Assembly: GCA_037178975.1 (NCBI GenBank)
Contig: JASJZH010000005.1
Coordinates: 4,464,001 to 4,528,000, forward strand
DNA from: Oscheius tipulae
Taxonomy: Eukaryota > Nematoda > Chromadorea > Rhabditida > Rhabditidae
Reading direction: 5' to 3'
Length of the DNA: 64,000 nucleotides
The notes beneath the pieces are model-generated. The model searched no databases. It was not told the DNA's origin and saw only the letters and a list, made by a program, of their open reading frames with translations. This document shows, in pieces, positions 8,976-21,547 of this stretch (its first letter is position 1; each line of letters opens with the position of its first letter). Position numbers and translations under genes: made by a program.

Positions 8976-11900
8976 CTAACCCATGGAAGAGTTGGTGCTC
9001 ATGGCCATTGGGGTATCACAGGGTCGACGAGTCGGTGTCTCTCCGTTGCGAGCAGACAGCAGGGCTTGTTGCTGAAAAGAACGACGTTCACTCATGAGAT
9101 AGGCATACAAACCGAGGAAGTATTGGGAAGACTAACTGCCCTCTTCATTCGGAACGTCTGGTTGGATGAGAAAGCCAGATGAGAGAGCCGTTGCTGTCTC
9201 TGGGCCCTAAAAAAAGTGTCACATGGGAAAGAAAAAGTGACTACTTGTTCAGCATGCCGGTAATAGCAGCCTCTTGTCTCAATCTGTCCAACTTAAGCAT
9301 ACTCTCGACCGCTTGAATCGACTTGGTGTAGGCTTCGATGTAGCTCAGCTGTCGATGTGTCCTTTCCTCTCCAGAGTCGTCTTCCGTCGAAGGAGTATGT
9401 CGGGCAGCCATCAAGGCCAACGAACTTCTGTCTTCAATGTCCTGAGAGGACTTGGGGATATGGGCAACGACATCGTAAAAAACTGATGTCCGATTCAGGG
9501 ACTCGCTTCCGACGATCTTCTTCATTATTCGCTCCGTGAAACTCGGCTAAATTTCTTTATTTTCACAAAATAGAAAAAGAATACCTTCTTGTAGATATTA
9601 AGGCAGACCCGTTTTCTGATTACAACGTCTAGAGGACAAGGGTGAGAAAGACGAAGACCGACTTTGACGATGGCATAAACTCTCTCGTTCGATCCAGTGG
9701 GCATGTTCAAAGATGGATGATCATGAATGGAACTGTCCCAGGAACAGATGGCAGAGGTTCCGGATTCACATTGTTTGATAATTGGCAGATATACCAGTGG
9801 AGGTCCGAGATGTTCTTTTGGTAGGATGGAATGGATTCCGGCAGTCTTCAGAGCATCCTCATCATTTCGCATCTCTCCAGTCATGTCATCAGAATTAAGA
9901 TCGAGGAAGAGTACAGGGATGTGTTGTTCGACTCCTTCTGGAGAGATCCAATCGCAAGGAGCTCCTGGGATGTCCGAGTTGGGAGTGGGAACAGAGACAG
10001 CAGTCCTCTCCTCGGTCAGAGCTACCCACTGACCCATCAGCGAATGTTCTCTCTCCATTTCCGTCTCACTCTTTCCTGGCTTCGAGGAGAGTTTATCCAG
10101 TTGTTCTTCCAAGTACTTCTGCCTCGTTTTCAAAGCATCTGTCCATTGACTCCTCAGCCTGTCCAAGTCTTCTTCCTGATAACTGTCTAGAGCCTTATGG
10201 ACGTCGACTTGTCTGCTACAGACACAGCCGATAGCCACAGACGTGATGGAATCTACTCCAAGAGGCAGTCCTCCAGAAGAGGGAACCGTCAATCCGACTG
10301 TCAGGCGTCGCTGTTGTCCCTGTTTGAGCTGATAGACTCCTCCAGTGGCTACATCTTCCTGTTGTCGAACCTCGACCGGGATCCATTGACCGTTCTCCGA
10401 CAGCTCGGAGAACTCAGCCCACAGCTCGAGACGTCGAGATACCTCGGACCAGCGAGCTTGTAAAGACTTGCTCTTTTCCTCAGCATCCAAGGATCGTTCT
10501 TCTTGTGATTCGCAGCTTCGATGCCCCCAGATTTCAATTGAAAGAGCGTCATCTTGAACATATTCGAGGAACTCCTCGCTGACTACCACAGAGAAGTCCT
10601 GAAAGAATATTGTTATAGTTGTCTGAGCATTAACTACCTTTTGATGTTCGAACTTGAAAGAAGTCTTGTTTGGATCTCTTTCCGCCGGGTCCGAAGGATC
10701 GAAAGTCGGCGCTACAACCAGCATTTCGGACAGATTGAAGAAGGAGTACTGGCAGAAGACAAAATGGGAAAGAGCTTCGGGAAGACTGGTTGCTCTCTTG
10801 ATCCTCACACGACAAGTTATCACTTTCCCGAGAAGACTCGATGGATGAGCAAGCTCATCGCTAGCCATTGGAGAGGCTACTCCAGTGTCACCTATCGGAT
10901 TGGGAACCCGACAGATTTCAACGTGTAGGTGTCCAGCAACTTCCCCTTGCTGTGAGATTATTGGAACCTGGACTCGTTTTGTTTGATCATCAAAGAAAAT
11001 TCTTACTTGGTAGTTGAGTTTCAGATCATGGAACAGGACCTCGAGGAAGACATTGGCTACCCCGATCAGACTATGATGTTCTTCCCGCTCGAAGAACGGA
11101 TCGATGAGCAGATTGTCGTCGTGGATACTTCTTGCCGGTGAGGGTTCAGGAGAACATGGTTTCGATGGCAGAGAATGGTCTTCGCTATACAATTCTCTCA
11201 TATCGACCAGTTTGTTCTCCAGTTGAGCCACTGTCCAATGCTGGCTACCACTCATACCTACTCGTCTCACCACAATTACGGGTTCACATACAAACATTCC
11301 CGTCTGAAATACTTTTAATATAGGATTGTAACAAAAATATTACCTGAACTCTGCTCGGTCGTAAGTTCGTGGCAGGAATCTGGAGCGAGACGTCATAAGT
11401 TGTTTGTCGTCTTCCACACGCCAGTTCCTTGCTGATCAAATTCGCCTCCTTCGCCAGAGCATTGGCCTTGATCACATCGGCCTTCAGTCTTTTGAGGGAC
11501 TCGGCGAACATTTCCTCCTTCTTCTGGGCCCAGTGGAAGAATTTTGACCTCACAGCCGATTTGGGATTAGTGGGGAAGGGAAACGGAGGGAGACCGCTGC
11601 CAGGAGTTGCCAATGGAGTAGCGAATCCGTAGCCTGGGGTCATAGGCGTGGAAGGAGTGAAACTGGAAGAATCAGGACTATAGTGCAAGACGAGAGGCGC
11701 GAAAAAGAATGACTGCAATCAAGCGGCAATTGGTCCATGTAGGGTTGGCCTTGGATGGCCAATTTCCCTCGGGAACAAGCATCAAGTACTTACCCTCCGG
11801 CAGTAAGGTTCTGTATATAGCGCTCGAATTCTTCATATTGCTGTTCCAAGGCGGCTTGTTTGTCTTCCTGGTGTTTCAGAGTAACTTGTTCCATGTACTG

Positions 11901-14070
11901 ATCGACAGCCGAGGATATGGTCGAACTGCCGTTGACTTCCTGCCAAGCATCTTCGTAGTCAAACATCACCGATTCGCCCATCACTGACTGGACCATTGAG
12001 TCGTCCTGAAACTCTTATTAAAGATTCAGATTGTTTCTCACCTTGGGGCAATTGACACGGAAGAAGTGGTTCTGTCCAATGAGAAGACGGTTTCCGTTCC
12101 GAAGCAATGTTCTTTCCGAGATCTGTCGACCGTTCACACAGATTCGAGCCTCTGGCACCATCGGCTCGATGTAGATTCGATTCCGGCCATTCTCTTCTTG
12201 GACAGTAAGTCGAGCATGTCGTTTCATCACACCCAGTCCTCGAAGAACAATTGAAGGTGTCTCGTCTGAGTCTGCCACTGTTTTCTGTCGCGGACAAACA
12301 ACTTACCATCCTTCTTGTCAATGAACTCTTCCACTGAAGAACCAAGACCAGAATCACGACTGACCTCGATGTCTTCCAGATTCCCCACTACAGCACTTCC
12401 CTGGAAATTGAATGAGTCAATAAAAGAAACACAAAAACAACCTCGATGACGTAGACAAGTAATTCGTTGAGAGAGGGATCGGCGTTGAGATTGACCAAGT
12501 AGAAGCGATCCTTCTGGACCTTGATTCCACTTGAATCTATGGAAACCCCGATCTCTGACAGATTCTTCTGTCTCTCTTTGTGAAGACTCTCAGTTTCTTT
12601 CAGTCTGTCCTCCCAAGACTTGTTCATCTCAGCTACCAGCCGTTCACTCTCAGCCAGACGTTCTCGCAACTCGGTCGTCTCCGTCTGTTCCCGTATGGTC
12701 TGACTGATTTGTTCTCGGAGAGTCTCAACTTCTTCGCGGAGTTCTCGAATAACGCGAGCGTTCGGATCTTCGTTGACAACGGCATGGTTGACGATCTTCT
12801 TCGCTCGATCCGCGTATCTTACACCAATTCGTTTTTAATTGTGAAAAGTAGACTACCTTAAAGTAGACAGTGTTTCCTCGTAGTTATCCGCTGCCGGTGA
12901 CAGTGTGGCTATCATGACAGTTCTCGAGTTTCCACCAAGATTGTCTTTCAGCAACCACGTCAGGACAGAGTCTCTGTACGGAATGAACTTGTCTTTCTTG
13001 TTCGTCCTCTCTGCCAATGCCGAGATGACCATTCCGAGAGTCGTTAGGGATTTGTTGATGTTTCCTCCCTCCTCGAGACGTTTGCCCATGGCACCCGTCT
13101 TTCCAGCGCGTTCGGAACCGGCCAAGTCGACAAGAGAGATCTTCGAGACTTTCTCTCCAGAGAACTGAAACCGAATAAGTAAAGATAATCCTTCTAGCTA
13201 ACATCTTTGTCTGTATCTCTCAATGTCTGAGTAAGGATGATGTTAAAGACAGCATGAGAGCGAGAACTCTCTGCGTTCATGTTGGTTGCTGCCACCGTCC
13301 GGGATTTGTTTCCTTCCTCAATAAGACAGGCGATCTGTTCAAAGGAAGAGACGGCGAGCACAGAGAGACTATCAACCATTGGTCCGAGGATTTTGTGTTC
13401 TCGTACCTTCAGAGCCTTGTTCGATCTAAAGCGATCATGATGTAAACACAAGAGTATACTAACTTCTTAGGATCCAACAGATCTCTGACCCGTTCGTTGT
13501 AAATCTCCATATAAGATACCTCAACTTTGTACTGTAAACTCTCACACGTCGTCGTTTCTATCCGTGTGAAGACCTGAATTCCATGAATTCTGACCCGCGG
13601 AAATAGTGTTACCTCGTCACATAGCCTTGGGATAATACCGGGCTGGTCAGCCGTTCCCATCATCGAGTACGACTTTCCACTACCCGTCTGACCGTAGGCA
13701 AAAATACAGGCGTTGTAGCCTTTGAAGGCATTCTCAAGCACTCCCGCTCCGAGATGACTGTAGACGTCTTCTTGTGCTATAATCGTGGTTATTACATTAC
13801 ACATTGTCAAGAACTCTTACTGGCAAAATCAGAGTCATCTGGATGGGTCGAGTAGAAAGAATGGTCGAAGGCGAACGTCTTCGGTTGTTTGTCTTCAGTT
13901 GGATGTTCCAAAAAGGTCTGGCCGCCTTTCATTCGAACAACTTCCTTTGTACGAAGATCGATTTCTGAAAGTTTTTGTATCAAGAATACTCAGAAGAATC
14001 TACCTCGTTTATTGAAGGGTCTGACCCTGACAGCCACCTTAACCTGTTCACATTCGTCGCTGGCCGTCAT
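8976..14070 (-). CDS. klp-4: Kinesin-3 family motor, KIF13 type (C. elegans klp-4-like)
   Basis: KIF13 kinesins are plus-end-directed microtubule motors carrying vesicles and receptors. ATG is at 14068-14070. The motor domain has [14 protein letters not shown], the P-loop [29 protein letters not shown], switch [12 protein letters not shown] and switch [18 protein letters not shown], then the neck [21 protein letters not shown] coiled coil precedes an FHA domain near 12020-12370 ([20 protein letters not shown]). A second coiled coil lies near 11400-11600, and then the KIF1/KIF13 stalk domain ([20 protein letters not shown] to GIPGAPCDW) in a long exon. The C-terminus continues past an apparent stop at 9241 through a 37-40 nt intron ([12 protein letters not shown]) and ends near 8976. 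There is no CAP-Gly domain. Roughly 20 small introns interrupt the gene. Kinesin-3 and KIF13-type calls are firm; the gene symbol is by family analogy. Confidence 0.9.
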
Positions 14071-17000
14071 TTTGACTAGCTGATTCTTTGATTAGGTTCT
14101 ATTTAATGAGTTGTTGTGGAGCGGATAGGCATAGCCACCTTAAATTTTTTGTTTCTCATAAAACAAGAAGTCAAAAGCAAAACAATATTTTTGGAAATCA
14201 ATAAGTTTCGGAACTTTCAATAGAAAGTAGAGTTGGAAGTACAAAAGCAGCGAAAAGCGAGAAACCTCGAGGATTCTGAGTTCGGCCGAAGCCAAGCGGG
14301 GACTGGAAGATTGGGAGGTAAGATGCGAGTCGTATGGGTGAATTCAAACAGCTGCAGCAAACAAATTGAATAAACTAAGGGAGATCGACGGCTCGGGTAC
14401 ATCAAGCAGAGTGCCCTTGAGACGAAAACTCGAGTAGACGCGCGGGAGCTGTGCATCGGAAGGCTGAGATAATTGGAGAAATAGCATTAGAGACTTCTTT
14501 CGAGTGAGAGTATGTTCCTATGGTCAGAAGAGAAAGGAGAAGGAGAGGTGCGCTTCGTGTCCCTCGAGACCAACGTAATCCAGGGGAACATGGGCCTGAA
14601 CCTCATTGGACATGGATGAGACACAATGATGAGCATCCGACATGGGAGCTTGATGTTGGAGGAGAGAGTAAGACGGTCAGTCGGGGTGTGGGAGAATGAA
14701 TCATTCTGGCTCTATATGGTCTGATTCAGACCGTACGGGAAGGCTCCTCGCGTAAGTTTATGACAAAGAAAACTGTTTTGGACTGCCATCGATTGCTGAC
14801 TGATAAAGAGAGATGGGGGTCGAAGACTACTGAGGAAAGTATGCAAATAACAGGACATCTGAGACTCTTCTTACACCGAGGAGGAAAGGAGAGGTGATAA
14901 GTTTTTGCCGAGACTCAATGGACTGTGAATGACGGCTGTCGAAAGTTCCAGAGAAGAAAGGTAGATAAGAATACTGCTGTGTTCAGAGGGAGACCGAGAA
15001 GGGACCAAGTTCTTAGCGGAGGATTGAGCGATGTATATGGACAGACGGACATAAGCCAGAAGCGCCATAAACACGGCAAAGAAGTTGTGTGTAGAAAGAG
15101 GGACAAAGCAGACGATCAATCTGTGAGAAAATATGCTAATTCGATTTGTTCAGCGGGACCCCCTCCTCGTCAGCTGGCTGCCGTTTGAAAAGGGGCCCAG
15201 ACAAGAAAGGAAGCCGTTAGCGTGTCTGGGGTGGTCGAGCTATTTTTTCGAAAGAGATCTCTCGTCCAGGGGATCTTGTCTCTATAATTAGCCAAATCTG
15301 TGGAATTGCGGCCACTGAGGCCCCTACAAACAAGCCCGTTCGTTGGGTGGCACAGCTGTCACCAATTTTTCCGAATCGCCCACGAATTCCGCCACAAGAC
15401 GAGATAAAAGATAATGGCTTCCAAAAGATCGACAAAATATTCTTGACACCAGATGAGGGAGAAAGGGGCTCAAATCTCTTTGTGGTGTGAAATCCAAAAC
15501 TCCTTTGAAATCTTAGCCTCTTCTTAGTTTTCGGATTGTCCTCCTCACCTTTCAAAACCTCAAGGAACAAGACAGACTAAGGGCGTGAAAGTAAAGATGC
15601 TCTCAATGGGTCTACTAAGACAGTAGGAAAGAGAAATGAACCGGAAATTGATGGCAAGTAGCCTCGAGCGGGGCCAGTTGTGTCGAGGGTCCACGGAAAT
15701 GAGCAGCAGAAAAAGGGGCGCCCCTATGAATCCAGAGCCAATCTATCATACTGAGACACCATTTGCTCCGATTAATAGACAGAAAAAACGATAGAATTAA
15801 TATGAGCTCGGTGGCTGACCGAACTCATCAACAGCCTGGTCCCCTCAGGGAAAAAGACAAAATGAGATTAGGGAGTGAGTCGAGAAAATACAAACAAAAG
15901 TGTTGGGACAGGAGAAAAGGAATTGTTCGGCAGAGCAGATGAAGGGCGGTGATTGGATTTCGGAGCTACAAAGACGGAAGCGCCAGGCGAGAGACGAGCG
16001 AACCGAATTACGAGGGTCCAGTTTCGGCAGAGGACGAGGCATAAAACGAGCTGCTGTGGTGACTGACTATTTCATTAGCAGCGGAGGAGAGACTCGAGAA
16101 ACTCCGGAAATTATACTCTCCTACGAAAAGGAGCTGGGTCATTTCAATGCAAACACATGAAGACTGATGGGTCGACTTATCAGAAGGGGAGAAGGTGTCG
16201 AGAGAGTGAGGAATCAGCGGGAGTTTGAACAACCGGTTAAGGGAGAGATACCTTTTGAAGGTGTACTAGGACACACTAATAGAGACCACCATAGAGCTGT
16301 TGGTATCGAGAGTGATACGAAAAACATTGCGACTGTGTGCACGAAAAAAGTTTGGAGAGGGCGAGGCGAGGCGAGCACAAACAGACTGTCTGTCTTCGTC
16401 TGTCAGAGTAAAGCTGGCCAAGGAATTCTGACCCTCGCGGATTGTCAGAGAGTGACCGGCCACAGCTGGCCCGTCAAAACTGACACCCCCGCCACGCTCT
16501 CAAGTACGAAATGTTGCAGTCTCGTTCTCCAAAAATGCTTTAAGGGTCCCAGAGGGAAATCGAAAAGTAGAAAGTATTTATGGCCACGCCAGTGCAAATT
16601 AGATCGTGGAAAAAAGCGATCAAAGATTGTCAAACATTCTTATTTTCGAGAGGAGAAAAGGTCACATCCTACAGCATGAGCTCGTGCAATAAAAGAGCCG
16701 GGAAAAAAAGGAGAAACGAGTGGGTGAGACACAATTTCCCTAGGATTACGGTGGAGCAAAGGAATGCCAAAAAGGCCATTTGACGGCGTCATCTCATTAA
16801 GGTTTGAACACACAGCCGAGAACCAATCTCTCTCGTTGGGTTGGGTGATATAATTAATTAGAAACAGTTGGTCCTGAGGTTGAAGTGGCTCTCGGCATAA
16901 TCTGCTCATGATGAATGACTTCCTCTATTGTTTGTCTATTGAGGACAGGAATCGATAGTTGATAATCGGACAAACAGAGAGAGGGTGGGAGCGAGAGTGC

Positions 17001-17908
17001 CAAGTAGCAGTCGAATCGGATGTTTTCATCCTGTCCATCGGTGTGAAAAAGCTCATGTTTTATGCGTCCTTGGGGAGATTTGCCGCTCATAAAGCCTGGG
17101 ACCATCTGGAACTCTATCAGTGACACGAATCTATGTCTCAACAAACGAGCCGGTGTCTTAAAATGCTAATTCCAAGGAGCCATTCGTCACACTTATTACA
17201 CAGATTGCAGATGACACCTGCCAGCCAGAAGAGTCTTGGAAAGTATTGTCTTTTTTGTTACCTTTACAAAAGGATGGGAGGAAGCGCCGAGAACAAATGT
17301 TCGAGTACCATGTCCAGCTGGCCGAAGATTAAAAAAAACCGACAGTTTGTGCTGGGTAGAGGAGGAAGAGTATGGTGGAAGAACTAATTTCTCTCGGGGC
17401 TATTCATTTTGGCATTTTATGATGGATGAGCGGGAAGAGTCCATAATGAGACTCAGGAAGAGATGGGTAACACATAAAAGAGGACAGATTCCCGTCAAGG
17501 GAGCACTGAGATTGCTGACCTCGAGTGCCTCCGAAACAGGCCAATCTCTTCTTTTGGAAACAGCGACTCGTCCTAAGGAACTTCCCGAATGGATTAGTAG
17601 TCGTCCGCCTTGTTGAGAATTCATTGGGACGTCAATCAACAGTCTCTCTCGTCCAAATGGCTGTATAGAAAAACAGGGGTATTGTTTGTCGGCTAGGCAT
17701 TAATGGGCTTTAGAAGACGGAGAAACGGCCTGACTGACATGCGAGAAGAACCCTATTCCCACGAGCGGAGGAAACACGAGCAGCTGAGATGCTTGAGCTG
17801 TCTCGCTCTCTCTGGACTAAGTCGAGAAGCGAAACATTCTGACACCCGAACTGATATCCTTGCTGAATTCAAGCGACTCAATTTATTGATGTAGAACGCT
17901 TCCAGAAA
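14071..17908. other. Intergenic region without recognised genes
   Basis: About 3.8 kb between the KIF13 start and the first candidate Elongin A exon. Frames are short, lack family motifs and have no consistent splice structure. The plus strand is locally purine-rich (many GAGAGA and GGAGAA runs). I see no tRNA, transposon end or tandem array. It presumably holds the divergent upstream regions of KIF13 (-) and Elongin A (+). Confidence 0.5.
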
Positions 17909-20053
17909 ATGCGAAGGTCTATTCTGAAGTCTCGTGTGGTAAGTACCATGTCTCTACTTCATTTTTTAACCAAAAATTGGGATTAATACCACGAATATTC
18001 TCATATTTCTCCTTATGTTTGAAAACAACTGCAACACGGGTTCGACCGCGTACTCTCGCAGCTGGAGCGCACTTTCTCCCCTCCAACAGGATCCAGGATG
18101 AATTCTTAGTTCTCATTGTTTTCGTTTCTATTGATTGCTTTACATGGACTATCTTTTCCTTGAGTCATTAAGCAAAGGAAAAAAGTTGCATAGTTACAGA
18201 ACAATATAATTTTCTCCAACTTTAATATTTAGCCATTTCTAAAGAAAAAGTAGTCCGTGTTAAACAAAAACACGTAAATTACTCTGCAATATTACGTTTT
18301 GCAGGAGAAGAAGATGCCGAATTCTGAAGTCGTGGGAAAAATCAAAAAGTATATGGATCTGCTGAAACGGGAAGAAAAGGTTTGCCTTCTTTTCTGTCCA
18401 GTCATCTATTCAAATCCAGATAGGACATGCTCTGTCCCGTCTGGAAAAGATTGACATGACACTGGATCTGCTTCAGAAGACACAAGTCGGAAAAGCAGTA
18501 AACCAGTGAGTCACGCTCACTTCTTGTCACAGAACCATGTTTCAGGCTGGTTCGACACGATATCTATGGAGACGATGCTTGTCGGATAGTCACGAGTTGG
18601 AAGGAAATCGCCAGACTGAATGGGATCATTCCGGTCAAGGAAGAACCGCGATCTTCTTCCTCTTCTGAGGCGGAGGAAGAACAAAGTGACAGGTTGAGAA
18701 TTCCTCTTTTTATAAGTAATGGCTTTCAGTGAGAAAAGTGATCGGAGCACGTCGCTGCCTCCAGAGAGGTCACGAACACCATCTCCTGTCCCGGCTCGCG
18801 CTCTAAAACGACCCAAGATTGAAGTGAAGGAAGAGTTTCCGTCCCCATCTCGAGTACCTACCTACGCTCCGATGATGGGCTCCTCATCATTTATCAAGAA
18901 AGAGAAAAAGGTGGAGAATGTTGTTGTGAAGGTAGGACGTATCTTTCGCCAAACCTTGATTTCTTTAGAAAGAACCCGACGCCTTCTCTCGGATGCTAGC
19001 CACCGCTGCGGAAGACCTTCCCTCTAAGCCGAAGAAGAGCAAGCCCATGGAATGGAGTGGCGATGTAGGTCAATTTAAAAGTTTCTTTAGTTTGACTACA
19101 GATTGATCTGAATTATCGACCTCTTCCCACTCTGAAACAGAAGGAGACCATAGTAGCTACAGAGCAGTTCAATCCGGAACAGATGTTCCGGCCGAGAAAT
19201 GACAGAGCCAAAGTTTTTGCGGGTCGAAAGAAAGGAGCTGTCATTACAGAGGTTCCCAAGCTTTTTGATCTCTCCATGCGGGTTCTTGGAAACAATATCG
19301 ACAGTAAGTTTGTCAAATCTTCAAGAGAATAACATTTTTCAGCAATTGGGACTATGGGACCAGAATATCCGTTTTTCGTTTTAGAGCCTGTTCTAGAAAA
19401 GTGTTCTGTTAAACAGCTAGAACGAATCGAATCTCTCAATCCGGTGAGTCAGTCATTCGTCGTTTTTATGCCTTCCTTCAGTATTTGGAAGAGGATTCGG
19501 ACAAACTTTGGGAAAGATTCTATAACAAAGCTCACCCGGGAGTCAAGAAGAGTAAACGAGAGACTTACAAAGAGGCTTACTTCCGGAAGGCAAGAGAAAG
19601 AGATGAAAAGTTGCTCCAACTTAGCAAGAAGATCACAAAGGCTAACGGTGTTCAAGGAGAACACAAACATAAAGCGGTAGCTATTTCTCTTTCCGATAGA
19701 CTCAAATTGACTTCCAGGAGCTGATCGAAGAAGCTTATGCTCCCTTGCACATTCGGAGAAAGCAGGCCAGACATGGTACTGCTCTCGGGAATCGAGCTCT
19801 TCCTTCTGCTTCTGAAGTATCAAAGGCTAGGAAAGAGATTTTTGACAAAGGTACACTTTCTCTCTTTAGTGCAGTTTCCAATAACAAAATATCAGGTTCG
19901 AGCCGGTCTCTTTCCGCCATTCCCTCGGCTGTCGTCAATCGGTTTTCGACTGTTGGAGCTCATAAGAACACTGCGGCTCCGAAACCCGCAGTGAAAAAGG
20001 GAGCTCTGATGATGAAGACAATGAAGATGCTGAACATGAAGAGGCGTCGTTGA
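17909..20053 (+). CDS. eloa: Elongin A (transcription elongation factor B polypeptide 3)
   Basis: Elongin A is the large subunit of the Elongin (SIII) complex, which suppresses RNA polymerase II pausing; with Elongin B/C and Cul5 it can also act as a ubiquitin-ligase adaptor. An internal ATG at 18314 starts MPNSEVVGKIKKYMDLL; a further in-frame exon 17909-17938 (MRRSILKSRV) with a GTAAGT donor may give an earlier start. The N-terminal TFIIS-like helical domain reads LSRLEKIDMTLDLLQKTQVG and DACRIVTSWKEIARL. A Ser/Pro-rich linker follows, then NYRPLPTL, the BC-box region PKLFDLSMRVLGNNID and EPVLEKCSVKQLERIESLNP, a basic helix KARERDEKLLQLSKKI and the typical end KKGALMMKTMKMLNMKRRR. Ten downstream exons lie between 18305 and 20053, with introns of 37-45 nt. 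A truncated copy follows immediately. Confidence 0.9.
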
Positions 20054-20665
20054 AGAATCTTTCCCGGTTTGTACTTATCTAGAGGGTAGAACCTATTTAA
20101 TAGGTGTGTATAATAGATGCTTTAGTCTTTTCACGGTTGGTCTGTCATGTATCTTCTAATCGATAAAGTTCAAAAGCATCTCTGTCTGTTCTTTCTTTGG
20201 GTATGCTACATCAAACCAAAAGCAGTAAGTCAACAGCTCTACTGATCTAGGACAAGAGAGACAGATTGACAAAAAAAACAGAACTCGTAAAAGATTGATC
20301 AACGGTACAAGACAGACGGGCTGACGTGGACGCGTTACGGGAAAATCAAATTTTTACAGTAAATTGCTCAATTTGAATGCGCGGCAACCAAGGCGGCATG
20401 AAGTACCGCGGAAATATAAAGTATAGTATACATGAAATAAGTTTGAATTCAGAAACCTGTTAAATTGCATTCTTTGTTTCTTTCATGTGTTTTCTACAGT
20501 ATGTGTCGTTTCTTTTGCTCCCGAAAATCTATTCATTTTGCAGTAAAACAGATGTAAAAATTGCCTAGCGACATTTATTTTCGACCCACTTAGCAAAGGA
20601 TAAAAACTTTTATATGAACCTTGTTGTTTGCATAGTAATATCTGTATTTTCAGCTGCTTGACAGG

Positions 20666-21547
20666 ATGGCCTCTTGCTTCGATCAACAAATGTTCCAGCC
20701 AAGAAAAGACAGAGCCAAGGTTTACGCCGGAAGGAGGAAAGGAGCTGTTATTACGGAAATCCCTAAACTTTTCGATCTCTCCATGCGTGTTCTTGGAAAC
20801 AATATTGATGGTAAGCTTTTTCTTTTTCTTCTCCAAACAACTAATTGCAGCAATAAGAGAAGTAGGGGAATCAGTGCCGTTCTTCGTCATAGAGCCCGTT
20901 CTCGAAAAATGCACTGTCAAACAGCTGGAGCTAATTGAATCCATCAATCCGGTATGAGTTCTTATTGATCTTAATCATTATCGTTTTCCAGCATCTCGAA
21001 GATGATTCGAACAAACTCTGGGAAAAATTCTACAACAAAGCATATCCGGGAGCCAAGATTAGCAAACGAGAAACCTATAAACAGGCGTTTTTGCGAAAGG
21101 GTAGGGAAAGAGACGCCAAGTTCCTCGAATTGCGCAGTAAAATCACGAAGGCTAAAGATATTCAGGAAGAAAACAGTTCTAAAACGGTATTTCTTTCTTT
21201 TTTTCACTCTCAATAACGATTGATCCAGGCCCTGATCAACGAAGCCTATGCTCCACAAAACATTAAGAGAAAACAGGCCAAAAACATGACAGGGATCGGA
21301 AACAGGGTTCTTCCCTCTGCCCTCGAAGTGTCAAAAGCTAGGAAGGAAATATTTTACAAAGGTAATCAGTTAAAGTCTTCTCGAAAAGTATGTTTCAGGT
21401 TCTCGTCAAGCACTTTCCTCCATCCCATCAGCTGTTGTCAATCGATTTTCCACTGTCGGATCCATTGGACCAGGTTCCCAGTCGAAGCCTGCTGCAAAAA
21501 AAGGGACTCTAATGATGAAGATCAAAATGTTGAAAATGACGCGTTGA
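20666..21547 (+). CDS. Elongin A-like tandem paralogue lacking the TFIIS N-domain
   Basis: Five exons join in phase: 20666-20810, 20851-20951, 20992-21186, 21229-21361 and 21399-21547. They correspond one-to-one to the last five exons of Elongin A at 18.3-20.05 kb, with the same intron positions and phases. The protein begins near QQMFQPRKDRAK and keeps the BC-box region (PKLFDLSMRVLGNNID), the EPVLEKCTVKQLELIESINP block and the basic C-terminus (MMKIKMLKMTR). It has no TFIIS-like N-terminus or Ser/Pro linker. All frames are open and splice sites intact, so it is not an obvious pseudogene. A T-rich acceptor (TGTATTTTCAG, ending about 20653) lies a few bases before the ATG, so it may receive a spliced leader. 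Whether it supports elongation or only binds Elongin B/C is unknown. Confidence 0.8.

Noticed and set aside
9241..9525. Stop codon after GMLNK as the end of KIF13
   Set aside because: The stop overlaps a GTAGTC donor; splicing to the next exon continues the protein in frame ([12 protein letters not shown]) with another exon after that, so the end is nearer 8976.
14071..17908. Several 60-170 codon frames in the Elongin A upstream region
   Set aside because: They overlap on both strands, have no recognisable domains and no consistent splicing; treated as non-coding.
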